From Nitrospirota bacterium (GTDB lineage Bacteria; Nitrospirota; Nitrospiria; SBBL01; Manganitrophaceae): a stretch of DNA of 8,926 nt. The stretch spans positions 1 through 8,926 of the forward strand of contig JAHFEM010000046.1 of the NCBI GenBank assembly GCA_023248505.1, in the 5' to 3' direction. A program made the translations under genes and the position numbers. Numbering within the stretch: the first letter of the stretch is position 1; each line of letters opens with the position of its first letter. This document shows, one piece after another, positions 1 through 5,858 of the stretch. The notes under the pieces were generated by a model. That model was not told the DNA's origin. It did not search any database and saw only the letters and a program-made list of their open reading frames with translations.

Positions 1-1073
1 CGCCCTATACCGGGAAGATCGTGGCGCTGCATGGCAAGCCGGGGGAGATGATTCACGTCGGGTCGGTCCTGGTGGCGGTCGAGACCGAGGAAGCGACCGC
101 AAAGACGGCGACGACCGAGAAGAAACCGGCCGAGACGGCCCGAAAAGATGCCGGCTCCGTGGTCGGAAAATTAGTCGAGGCCGAAGAGGAGTTCAAGATC
201 CGGGCGATCCCCTCCGTTCGGGCGCGCTCTAAAGAGCTGGGGGTCGACCTCTCAAAGGTACAGGGGACCGGCCCGGGAGGTCGTCTGACGCGGGAGGATG
301 TCGAGCGCGCGGCTCAGGGTCGAAAAGGAGCGGCGACGGCCCCGCATCCGGCGGAGGCGAATTCCCTCGGTCCGGTGGAGCGGGTTCCGTTCCGAGGGGT
401 CCGGCGAAGCGCGGCGCGACGGGTGACCGAATCCTCCCAGAAAGTCGCAGCGGTCACCTTCACCGATGATGCCGATGTGACCGCGCTGGAGCGGGTCCGG
501 TCGAAGAAAAAAGGCCTGGCCGAGGAGCGCGGCTTTAAATTGACCTACCTTCCGTTCATCGTCAAAGCCGTGGTGGCGGGATTGAGGGCGTACCCCTTCT
601 TGAACGCCACACTGGACGAAGAGAAGGACGAGATTATCCTGAAGAAGTACTACAACATCGGGATCGCGGTCGACACGCCGGAAGGACTGATGGTCTTCGT
701 GATCAAACAAGCAGACGATAAAAGTATTCTGGACCTGGCAAAAGAGATCTCGATGTTGACCGAGAAGGCCTTTGCCCGTACGATCGATCTCGCCGATCTG
801 AAGGGAGGGACCTTTACCCTCACCAATTATGGGGTGATCGGCGGCATTTATGGGACGCCGATCATCAACTATCCGGAGGTCGGCATCCTCGGCCTCGGCA
901 AGATCGAAGACAAGGTCGTCGCCCGGTCGGGAGAGATGGCCATCCGGAAGATCCTGCCGCTTTCCCTCACCTTCGACCACCGCGTGATCTACGGCGCCGA
1001 GGGAGCCCGGTTCATGAACACGGTCATTCAACATTTGGAAGATCCTGATCTGATGCTCATCGAGGGAAAGTAG
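1..1073 (+). CDS. 2-oxo acid dehydrogenase E2 component (dihydrolipoamide acyltransferase), 5' truncated
   Basis: This is the C-terminal part of an E2 acyltransferase, the core of pyruvate or branched-chain 2-oxo acid dehydrogenase complexes, which passes the acyl group from lipoamide to CoA. The frame is open from the first full codon at 3, so the GTG at 21 is internal and the true start lies upstream. The first ~28 residues are the end of a lipoyl domain (GKPGEMIHVGSVLVAVE); the lipoylated lysine is outside the window. After an Ala/Lys/Glu-rich linker comes an E3-binding domain at about 198-314 (IPSVRARSKELGVDLSKV, GTGPGGRLTREDV). The catalytic domain follows from about 372, with LTNYGVIGG and the active-site segment FDHRVIYGAEGARF near the C-terminus. 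The usual HxxxDG motif reads HRVIYG here: the catalytic His codon is 978-980, but the Asp position is Tyr (TAC, 990-992). Which 2-oxo acid is used cannot be told without the E1 genes. Confidence 0.93.
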   Translation, partial: PYTGKIVALHGKPGEMIHVGSVLVAVETEEATAKTATTEKKPAETARKDAGSVVGKLVEAEEEFKIRAIPSVRARSKELGVDLSKVQGTGPGGRLTREDVERAAQGRKGAATAPHPAEANSLGPVERVPFRGVRRSAARRVTESSQKVAAVTFTDDADVTALERVRSKKKGLAEERGFKLTYLPFIVKAVVAGLRAYPFLNATLDEEKDEIILKKYYNIGIAVDTPEGLMVFVIKQADDKSILDLAKEISMLTEKAFARTIDLADLKGGTFTLTNYGVIGGIYGTPIINYPEVGILGLGKIEDKVVARSGEMAIRKILPLSLTFDHRVIYGAEGARFMNTVIQHLEDPDLMLIEGK

Positions 1074-1100
1074 GGCGTGTTTGAAACCCGCCTATACGCC

Positions 1101-1131
1101 GGAGGGGAACTCCCCCCCTTGTTCCTCCTCC
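1101..1131 (+). other. Imperfect hairpin after the E2 gene
   Basis: GGAGGGGAAC (1101-1110) pairs with GTTCC and CCTCC (1121-1131), giving 10 bp with one bulged T at 1126 and a C-rich 10-nt loop. There is no U-tract directly after it. It could be mRNA 3'-end structure protecting the E2 transcript or part of a compound terminator with the next hairpin. This is a structure seen by eye and has not been computed. Confidence 0.35.
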
Positions 1132-1145
1132 CGTATCCTTCGACA

Positions 1146-1185
1146 AAGTAGGGGCGAGTCGCCAGCTCGCCCCTACTTCATTTTT
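1146..1185 (+). terminator. Perfect 13-bp hairpin with T-run: possible intrinsic terminator or dispersed palindromic repeat
   Basis: AAGTAGGGGCGAG (1146-1158) is the exact reverse complement of CTCGCCCCTACTT (1166-1178), with a 7-nt loop. Two bases later comes TTTTT (1181-1185). The position between the E2 stop (1073) and pilT (1313) fits a terminator for the E2 operon. The GTAGGGGCGA...TCGCCCCTAC type of palindrome is also familiar to me as a dispersed intergenic repeat in environmental bacterial genomes, so it may be a repeat acting as a terminator. The A-rich left side could also serve the opposite strand. Confidence 0.55.
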
Positions 1186-1279
1186 GGAATGAGTTCCGAA
1201 TTCCTTTGAGGCGCCATTCCCTAGGTCCAATCCATCCATGGCCCTCCCCCGTCTTGCGGATTTTGTTTCTTATGCTAAG

Positions 1280-1312
1280 CTTGACTCCAGTTCGCAATCT
1301 TTTGGAGTCAAG
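1280..1312 (+). promoter_or_regulatory. Inverted repeat burying the pilT ribosome binding site
   Basis: CTTGACTCCA (1280-1289) is the exact reverse complement of TGGAGTCAAG (1303-1312), with a 13-nt loop. The right arm contains the Shine-Dalgarno GGAG (1304-1307) and ends immediately before the ATG at 1313. In RNA this 10-bp stem would hide the ribosome binding site, suggesting translational control of pilT by temperature, an RNA or a protein, or by ribosomes translating through it. The structure is seen directly; the regulatory role is inferred. Confidence 0.5.
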
Positions 1313-2386
1313 ATGCCTCAAATCGATCAGCTCTTCAAGGTTTTAAGGGAGAAGAAGGGGTCCGATCTTCATCTCTCGCCGGAGAATCCGCCGATGATGC
1401 GGGCAGCGGGAGATCTGGTTCCGGTCACAGCGCAGAAACTGACCGATGCAGAGAACCAGACGCTCCTCTATGAGATCATGAGCGACGCCCAGAGACAGAA
1501 ATTCGAAGCCACCCATGACATCGATTTTGCCTACGATGTTCCGGCTTTGCAGGCCCGTTTCCGAGCCAATATTTTCTTCGGCCGGCTCGGGATCAGCGCC
1601 GTCTTCCGGATGATTCCCGCCCAAATTTTAACGGTCGAGCAGTTGGGGCTCCCCGCCACTGTTTTAAAATTCGCTCAATTTAAAAAGGGACTGGTTCTGG
1701 TGACCGGCGCGACCGGAAGCGGAAAATCGACGACCCTCGCGGCGATTATCGACTACATCAACCGGACCAAAAAAGAGCATATCCTCACCGTGGAAGACCC
1801 CATCGAGTTTGTCCATACCAGCCAGGGGTGTCTCATCAACCAACGGGAGGTCGGGCGTCATACCCAATCTTTTGCCGCCGCGTTGAAAGCGGCCCTTCGG
1901 GAAGATCCCGACATTATTTTGGTGGGAGAGATGCGCGATTTGGAGACGATTGAGCTCGCCATTACGGCGGCGGAGACCGGCCATCTCGTGTTCGGAACGC
2001 TGCATACGAGCAGCGCGGCCAAGACGGTCGACCGGATCATCAATGTGTTTCCGACCAACCAGCAGGAGCAGATCCGCGCGATGCTGGCGGAATCGCTGAA
2101 AGGGGTCATTGCACAGAACCTGGTGAAGACGGTCGACAGCAAACGGGCCGCCGCGTTGGAAATTTTGCTGGTGAACACGGCCACCTCCAACCTGATCCGG
2201 GAGGCCAAGACGTTCCAGATTCCTTCGGTCATTCAAACCGGAAAAGGCGAAGGGATGCAGCTCATGGATCAGGCCCTCCAAACGCTGGTCGCCTCGAAAA
2301 AAGTGTCGGTCGAAGAGGCGCATAAATTTGCGACGAATAAGACCCTCTTCCCATTGCCGGCGCAAGGATCGGCATCGCATGGATGA
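1313..2386 (+). CDS. pilT: Type IV pilus twitching motility / retraction ATPase PilT
   Basis: This 357-aa hexameric ATPase of the secretion superfamily acts at the cytoplasmic base of the type IV pilus and drives pilus depolymerisation and retraction. Motifs in order are a PilT-like N-terminus (IDQLFKVLREKKGSDLHLS), Walker A GATGSGKST (132-140), Asp box VEDPIEF (160-166), Walker B ILVGEMRD (202-209), His box ETGHLVFGTLHT (221-232), and a C-terminal TSNLIREAK segment (291-299) matching the AIRNLIRE region typical of PilT. An in-frame ATG at 1238 would add 25 residues with no family resemblance and no good ribosome site. The ATG at 1313 has GGAG five bases upstream and gives the usual length, so it was chosen. 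No other pilus genes are in view. PilU is an alternative paralogue, but the C-terminus reads as PilT. The gene overlaps the next by 8 nt. Confidence 0.93.
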   Translation: MPQIDQLFKVLREKKGSDLHLSPENPPMMRAAGDLVPVTAQKLTDAENQTLLYEIMSDAQRQKFEATHDIDFAYDVPALQARFRANIFFGRLGISAVFRMIPAQILTVEQLGLPATVLKFAQFKKGLVLVTGATGSGKSTTLAAIIDYINRTKKEHILTVEDPIEFVHTSQGCLINQREVGRHTQSFAAALKAALREDPDIILVGEMRDLETIELAITAAETGHLVFGTLHTSSAAKTVDRIINVFPTNQQEQIRAMLAESLKGVIAQNLVKTVDSKRAAALEILLVNTATSNLIREAKTFQIPSVIQTGKGEGMQLMDQALQTLVASKKVSVEEAHKFATNKTLFPLPAQGSASHG

Positions 2387-2831
2387 ACGGAAAATCGAAA
2401 AAGAGGTCCAGCCGACGCTGTTCCAACTCTCCGACGGGAGCGAGATCGACGGCGAGGTCTTTCTTCGCCTCTATGAGGCGCATCACGCGGGGCATCAAAA
2501 AGTCGGAGATCTCCTGAACAATGAGGAAACGAGATTCATCCCGCTGAGAACGAAGAGCGGAACCCTCCTGCTGAATCGATCCCATATCGTTTTGGCCAAG
2601 GTCAAGACATCGTTGGAAAAGGACGATCTCATGACCTTGGGGAAAAAATACACCGTCTGTTTGAAAATGCTCAGTAACAAAGAGGTTCACGGCGATATCT
2701 TCGTCAACCTTCCCGAAGGTTTTTGCCGTGTGAAAGACTACTTTAATCAGTCTGTCCAGTTTTTCCCCCTCATCCAACCGGAATTCGTCGTCTACATCAA
2801 CCAACGATTTGTCCTCTCCGTTCTAGATTAA
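2379..2831 (+). CDS. Unknown protein with two copies of a ~60-residue beta-rich domain, coupled to pilT
   Basis: This 150-aa protein has no signal peptide or membrane segment. The start at ATG 2379 has AAGGA (2364-2368) ten bases upstream and overlaps the pilT stop by 8 nt, so translation is probably coupled; an in-frame ATG at 2328 lies well inside pilT and is less likely. The protein is an internal duplication. Residues ~11-75 and ~90-149 align as: FQLSDGSEIDGEVFLRL against LKMLSNKEVHGDIFVNL; KVGDLLNNEETRFIPL against RVKDYFNQSVQFFPLI; LLLNRSHIVLAKV against VYINQRFVLSVLD. The pattern (strand, G-E/D-V/I-F, then V-x-D-h-h-N and F-h-P-L) resembles small all-beta domains of DUF6812 type, from memory and unchecked. 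The pairing with pilT suggests a role in motility or surface control, but the function is unknown. Confidence 0.8.
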   Translation: MDERKIEKEVQPTLFQLSDGSEIDGEVFLRLYEAHHAGHQKVGDLLNNEETRFIPLRTKSGTLLLNRSHIVLAKVKTSLEKDDLMTLGKKYTVCLKMLSNKEVHGDIFVNLPEGFCRVKDYFNQSVQFFPLIQPEFVVYINQRFVLSVLD

Positions 2832-2877
2832 GCTCCGGATAAAACAGCCTACTCTACCTTGGCGATTTATTTTTTAG

Positions 2878-2906
2878 TTGATTTCGTGCCGCCCGCCTGG
2901 TATAGA
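2878..2906 (+). promoter_or_regulatory. Candidate sigma70 promoter for the B12 operon
   Basis: TTGATT (2878-2883) and TATAGA (2901-2906) are separated by 17 bases, and TGG directly before the second hexamer gives an extended -10. Each hexamer matches 4 of 6 consensus bases. Transcription would begin near 2912-2915, about 15 bases before the first aptamer's P1 helix, which is where a riboswitch promoter should lie. The 46 bases before it (2832-2877) contain a T-rich stretch but no clear terminator stem for the preceding unit. Confidence 0.55.
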
Positions 2907-2926
2907 TGACACGTTCAATCAAGAAC

Positions 2927-3097
2927 CCGTTCAGGTGATCCCGACGTCATGTCGGGGTTGAAAAGGGAATCCCGTGCAAATCGGGAGCGGACCCGCCGCT
3001 GTCATGGGACGCGAAACCGGCCAGAACCACTCTCCGTAAGGATGGGAAGGGGTCGGGAGTAAGATCGTCCCAGAGCCAGAAGACCTGCCTGAATCGG
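2927..3097 (+). ncRNA. Cobalamin riboswitch, first of two (upstream aptamer)
   Basis: An adenosylcobalamin-type aptamer is recognised by its conserved core. P1 pairs CCGTTCAGG (2927-2935) with CCTGAATCGG (3088-3097), with one bulge. P2 is CCCGAC/GTCGGG near 2939-2955. Next come AAAGGGAA, a stem-loop with TGCAAAT in its loop (about 2970-2985), the B12-box segment ACCCGCCGCTGTCAT (2991-3005), and the closing segment GAGCCAGAAGACCTGCC (3073-3089). The next element downstream is a strong intrinsic terminator with no open reading frame between, so this aptamer most likely controls transcription read-through: cobalamin bound, terminator formed. The exact switching helices were not computed. Confidence 0.92.
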
Positions 3098-3106
3098 AAA
3101 GCACTG

Positions 3107-3130
3107 CCTGTCTTCGATGGTCAAGACGGG
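3107..3130 (+). promoter_or_regulatory. Helix between aptamer 1 and its terminator
   Basis: CCTGTCTT (3107-3114) pairs with AAGACGGG (3123-3130), 8 bp including one G-T wobble, with an 8-nt loop. It sits between the first aptamer and the terminator, so it may belong to the expression platform. The T-C mismatch-free arms look designed, but which alternative pairing it competes with was not resolved by eye. Confidence 0.35.
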
Positions 3131-3145
3131 GGGCGGACTCATTCT

Positions 3146-3183
3146 ATCCCCTCCTTTCCATTCGAAAGGCGGGGATTTTTTTT
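3146..3183 (+). terminator. Intrinsic terminator of the first riboswitch
   Basis: ATCCCCTCCTTTC (3146-3158) pairs with GAAAGGCGGGGAT (3164-3176) over 13 positions with one T-C mismatch and a 5-nt loop, followed by an unbroken run of eight T (3176-3183). This is a textbook Rho-independent terminator. No gene lies between aptamer 1 and it, so it is read as the expression platform of that riboswitch, ending btuB-operon transcripts early when cobalamin is plentiful. Confidence 0.88.
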
Positions 3184-3197
3184 GATAGAACAAGGCG

Positions 3198-3268
3198 TCA
3201 GCGCTCAGCTTTCAGCTTAAGGCTTAAGAGAAATGCTTCAAGCTGATCGCTGACGGCTGACAGCTGAT
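3198..3268 (+). repeat. Inverted heptanucleotide repeats between the two riboswitches
   Basis: Three head-to-tail heptamers, TCAGCGC, TCAGCTT, TCAGCTT (3198-3218), are followed after a short spacer by four heptamers of the opposite sense, AGCTGAT, CGCTGAC, GGCTGAC, AGCTGAT (3241-3268). The two blocks are roughly complementary and could fold into a long imperfect hairpin. The stretch has no coding potential that I can support. It looks like a short repeat inserted between, or left over from duplication of, the two leaders. Confidence 0.6.
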
Positions 3269-3281
3269 CGCTTCTTCATAA

Positions 3282-3434
3282 CCTGAAGGGTTGATCGGGA
3301 AAGCGGTGCAAAACCGCTGCTGCCCCGCAACTGTAAATGGGAACGAAACCACAACGGCCACTGGAGAATAAAAAAGTTCTCCGGGAAGGCGTGGGAGTAG
3401 GGTCGCCCTAAGCCAGGAGACCGGGCCCTTCAGG
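3282..3434 (+). ncRNA. Cobalamin riboswitch, second of two (next to btuB)
   Basis: P1 is a perfect 9-bp helix, CCTGAAGGG (3282-3290) with CCCTTCAGG (3426-3434). The core contains GGGAA (3297-3301), a stem-loop GCGGTGCAAAACCGC (3303-3317), the B12-box segment CTGCCCCGCAACTGTAAA (3319-3336), an accessory hairpin GGAGAA/TTCTCC (3363-3368 with 3377-3382), and the closing segment AAGCCAGGAGACCGG (3410-3424). Only 32 bases separate it from the btuB start and there is no T-run, so it probably acts on translation, unlike the upstream copy. A short helix, CCTT (3447-3450) with AAGG (3454-3457), lies at the ribosome binding site. Confidence 0.95.
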
Positions 3435-3466
3435 ATCACATTGAAACCTTTCGAAGGGAGAGGAAG

Positions 3467-5311
3467 ATGACCCCGTTCCAATGGCGTGTTGCGTTTTGCT
3501 CATTTCTTGTTTTGATTGCCGTCGGCGCCCGCGTCTCCGGCGCGGAAGAAACATCCCCGGATGAGATCCCCACTTTCCCGCCGGTCGTCGTCACGGCGAC
3601 CCAAACGGAGGTTCCCTTGAAGGAGACCGCCGCTTCCGTCACCGTGATCGACCAGAAGACCATCGAGGAAAAGCATCTGACCGCCGTCGCGGAGGCGCTC
3701 CGTGAAGTGCCGGGCCTGACGGTTGTCCGAAGCGGAGGGCTCGGCGGAACGACGTCGGTTTTCCTCCGCGGGGCGAACCCGGATCATACCCTCGTCTTGA
3801 TCGACGGCGTCCAGGTCAACAGTCCCTTCTCCGGTTTCTTCGACTTTGCGAACCTGACCGTCGACAACATCGAGCGGATCGAAGTGATCCGCGGCCCCCA
3901 GAGCACCTTGTATGGATCGGACGCCATCGGCGGGGTGATCCAGATTTTCACAAAGAAGGGGGAGGGCCCTCCGGCCGGATCTCTTTCGTTTGAGGCCGGG
4001 GCGTATCGGACCTTTCGGGAGACCGCCGGGGTGAGCGGATCGACGGAGCAGTTCGATTATTCTCTCTCGGCGGGTCGAATCGACCGTCGTGGGTTTTCGA
4101 GAGCGGCCGGCGGCCGGGAGGATGATGGGTATGAAAATACAACGCTCTCCTCGCGCCTTGGGATCAACCTGACGTCACAGACACGCCTGGAGTGGACGGG
4201 CCGTTATACCGATTCGGAAAGCGATCTGGACAGTCCCCCGACCGACGTTCGAAATTTTGTCCAAGCCGAACAGAACGGGGCGACCTCCCTGGCGCTTTTA
4301 TCGACCCTCCTGGAGGAATGGCGGCAGGAGCTGAAGGTCTCTTTCAACTTTGAAGAGCTGGAGGGGAGAGACCCCGCTCCCGGGTCGTTCAACAACTATG
4401 AGTTCGATGCGCAGGGGAGGCGAGTCGACTGGAGACATCATATCGACCTTGGCCGCAGCGCGCTGCTGACGCTCGGCTACGAGTACGAATTCCAAAGAGG
4501 GGAAAGCCGCGGAGGCATTAATGATGAGACGCTGACCAATCAGGCCGTCTACGCCTTCAACCAGCTTCGCCTTTCTCCCGTGATTCTGAACTTTGGCGTT
4601 CGGTACGACGACAACGACCGGTTTGGAAGCGAGACGACCTACAAGGTTGAGAGCGCCTATTGGGTGGAGTCGACGGCGACCAAAGTCCGCGCAGCCTACG
4701 GCACCGGTTTTCACGGTCCGACGCTCGTCGACCTTTTCTTTCCCGGCTTCAGCAATCCCAATCTTGAGCCGGAGGAGAGCAAAAGCTTCGAGGCCGGCGT
4801 CGAGCAGTCCCTTTGGAAGGAGCGGGTCCGGATCGGAGCGACCTATTTTCAGAGCCGGATCGATCAGTTGATTGTTTTTGACTTTGTCCAAAGTATCCCG
4901 ATCAACCTTGCGCAGGCCAAGATGAACGGATGGGAATTCGAGATTTCGGCAAGACCGACTGAGAGGATCAACCTTTCGGCAAATTACACCCTCACGAATA
5001 CCGAAGATGAGGAGACGGGGGACGAGCTGCTTCGGCGACCTCGTCATCAGGCGAGTGGAAGCCTTTCCATTCGCCCCATCCATCCCCTTCTCCTGGTCGT
5101 GCAAGCCCGATACGCCGGGAAGCGAATCGATTTCGGCGGGGGTGAGCTGGGCGACTATACGGTGGTCGACCTCGCCGGGACCTACGCCCTTCACCCGAAG
5201 GTCGCGCTCTTCGCCCGGGTAGAAAACCTCTTCGACCGCGAGTATGAAGAGGTCACCGGTTATGCGACGGCGGGGTTCTCCGGCTATGGCGGCGTGAAGG
5301 TGACCTTTTGA
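3467..5311 (+). CDS. btuB: TonB-dependent outer-membrane receptor, BtuB-type (cobalamin/corrinoid)
   Basis: This 614-aa outer-membrane beta-barrel imports corrinoids using energy from TonB-ExbBD. The N-terminus is a signal peptide with a hydrophobic core (FCSFLVLIAVGA) and likely cleavage after VSGA at residue 26. A TonB-box-like PVVVTAT lies at about 39-45. The plug domain (~50-165) shows LREVPGLTVVRSGG, VFLRGANPDHTLVLIDGV, and IERIEVIRGPQSTLYGSDAIGGVIQI. The barrel follows, with FGTG-type segment YGTGFHGPTLVDLFFPGF and a C-terminal ENLFDREYEEVTGY ending in VKVTF, the aromatic terminal residue expected for barrel insertion. Ribosome site GGGAGAGGAAG lies directly before the ATG. Substrate assignment to cobalamin rests on the two cobalamin riboswitches upstream and the cob genes downstream; the protein alone is a generic vitamin B12/siderophore-type receptor. 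Confidence 0.92.
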   Translation: MTPFQWRVAFCSFLVLIAVGARVSGAEETSPDEIPTFPPVVVTATQTEVPLKETAASVTVIDQKTIEEKHLTAVAEALREVPGLTVVRSGGLGGTTSVFLRGANPDHTLVLIDGVQVNSPFSGFFDFANLTVDNIERIEVIRGPQSTLYGSDAIGGVIQIFTKKGEGPPAGSLSFEAGAYRTFRETAGVSGSTEQFDYSLSAGRIDRRGFSRAAGGREDDGYENTTLSSRLGINLTSQTRLEWTGRYTDSESDLDSPPTDVRNFVQAEQNGATSLALLSTLLEEWRQELKVSFNFEELEGRDPAPGSFNNYEFDAQGRRVDWRHHIDLGRSALLTLGYEYEFQRGESRGGINDETLTNQAVYAFNQLRLSPVILNFGVRYDDNDRFGSETTYKVESAYWVESTATKVRAAYGTGFHGPTLVDLFFPGFSNPNLEPEESKSFEAGVEQSLWKERVRIGATYFQSRIDQLIVFDFVQSIPINLAQAKMNGWEFEISARPTERINLSANYTLTNTEDEETGDELLRRPRHQASGSLSIRPIHPLLLVVQARYAGKRIDFGGGELGDYTVVDLAGTYALHPKVALFARVENLFDREYEEVTGYATAGFSGYGGVKVTF

Positions 5312-5321
5312 GGGGGAAATC

Positions 5322-5858
5322 ATGAATTTGTTGGAAAATAAAAAGCCCGCTCTGATGATTTCCCTCTTGCTTGCAGCCCTGATGGCGGCGACCCGTTTTC
5401 GCCCGGTCGGATCGGCGGTGGGACTCCACGACGCGTCGCTGGCGGTTTTCTTTCTCTCCGGGTTCTATCTTCGATCGATGTTCTTCCCTCTATTTTTCGC
5501 AGAGGCCGCGCTGATCGATTATGCGGCGTTCATGGGGGGCCAGAGCGATTGGTGCTTCACGCCGGCCTATCTTTTTCTTATTCCGACGTATGCGACCCTC
5601 TGGTGGGCGGGCCGCGGGTATGCGCGGCGGTATCGCCCCATTTGGCGGACGCTTCTCCCGTTGGCCCTGGCGCTGTTTTTCAGCGCCAGCCTGGCGTTCT
5701 TGATCTCCAATGTCAGCTTCTATCTCCTCTCCGGATATTTCGGGGAGATGGGCTTCGGCCAGTATGCCGCGGGGGTGGCGCAATATTATCCGCCCTATGT
5801 GGCTCGTCCGTTTTCTATGTTGCGGTTGTCGTCGGCTTTCACCTTCTCGCCGGCGTGA
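5322..5858 (+). CDS. btuM: BtuM-like inner-membrane cobalamin transporter candidate, frameshifted near the 3' end
   Basis: As read, this is a 178-aa hydrophobic protein starting 10 bases after btuB, with AGGGGG five bases before the ATG. Membrane segments are at about 9-24, 37-60, 81-97 and 108-137. A conserved-looking loop, GGQSDWCFTPAY, carries a Cys at residue 78. BtuM proteins are ~200-aa solitary S-component-like cobalamin transporters found next to btuB or under B12 riboswitches; the studied Thiobacillus denitrificans protein binds cobalt through a Cys near residue 80 (from memory). The last 14 residues (SMLRLSSAFTFSPA) look wrong: shifting one base at TTTT 5811-5814 restores a further membrane helix (FYVAVVVGFHLLAGVIARS), a basic end, and a stop at 5909-5911 overlapping the cobU start. 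The repaired protein is 196 aa. Either this is a single-base error or the gene is damaged. The family call is probable, not proven. Confidence 0.65.
   Translation: MNLLENKKPALMISLLLAALMAATRFRPVGSAVGLHDASLAVFFLSGFYLRSMFFPLFFAEAALIDYAAFMGGQSDWCFTPAYLFLIPTYATLWWAGRGYARRYRPIWRTLLPLALALFFSASLAFLISNVSFYLLSGYFGEMGFGQYAAGVAQYYPPYVARPFSMLRLSSAFTFSPA

Noticed and set aside
252..1034. 260-aa open frame on the - strand opposite the E2 gene
   Set aside because: Antisense shadow of a well-supported acyltransferase; the composition is Arg/Gly/Asp-rich with no motif.
1238..1312. N-terminal extension of PilT from the ATG at 1238
   Set aside because: It adds 25 residues unlike PilT N-termini, has no good ribosome site, and would run through the inverted repeat; the ATG at 1313 fits the family length.
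3002..3481. Small - strand open frames across the riboswitch leader
   Set aside because: The bases are fully explained by two aptamers, a terminator and repeats; the translations have no support.
4298..5323. 341-aa open frame on the - strand opposite btuB
   Set aside because: It lies entirely opposite a gene with clear BtuB motifs and shows no recognisable domain; long antisense frames are common in GC-rich DNA.
5811..5820. Programmed -1 ribosomal frameshift in the btuM-like gene
   Set aside because: No standard slippery heptamer is present and no downstream pseudoknot was evident; a homopolymer error or true mutation explains it more simply.
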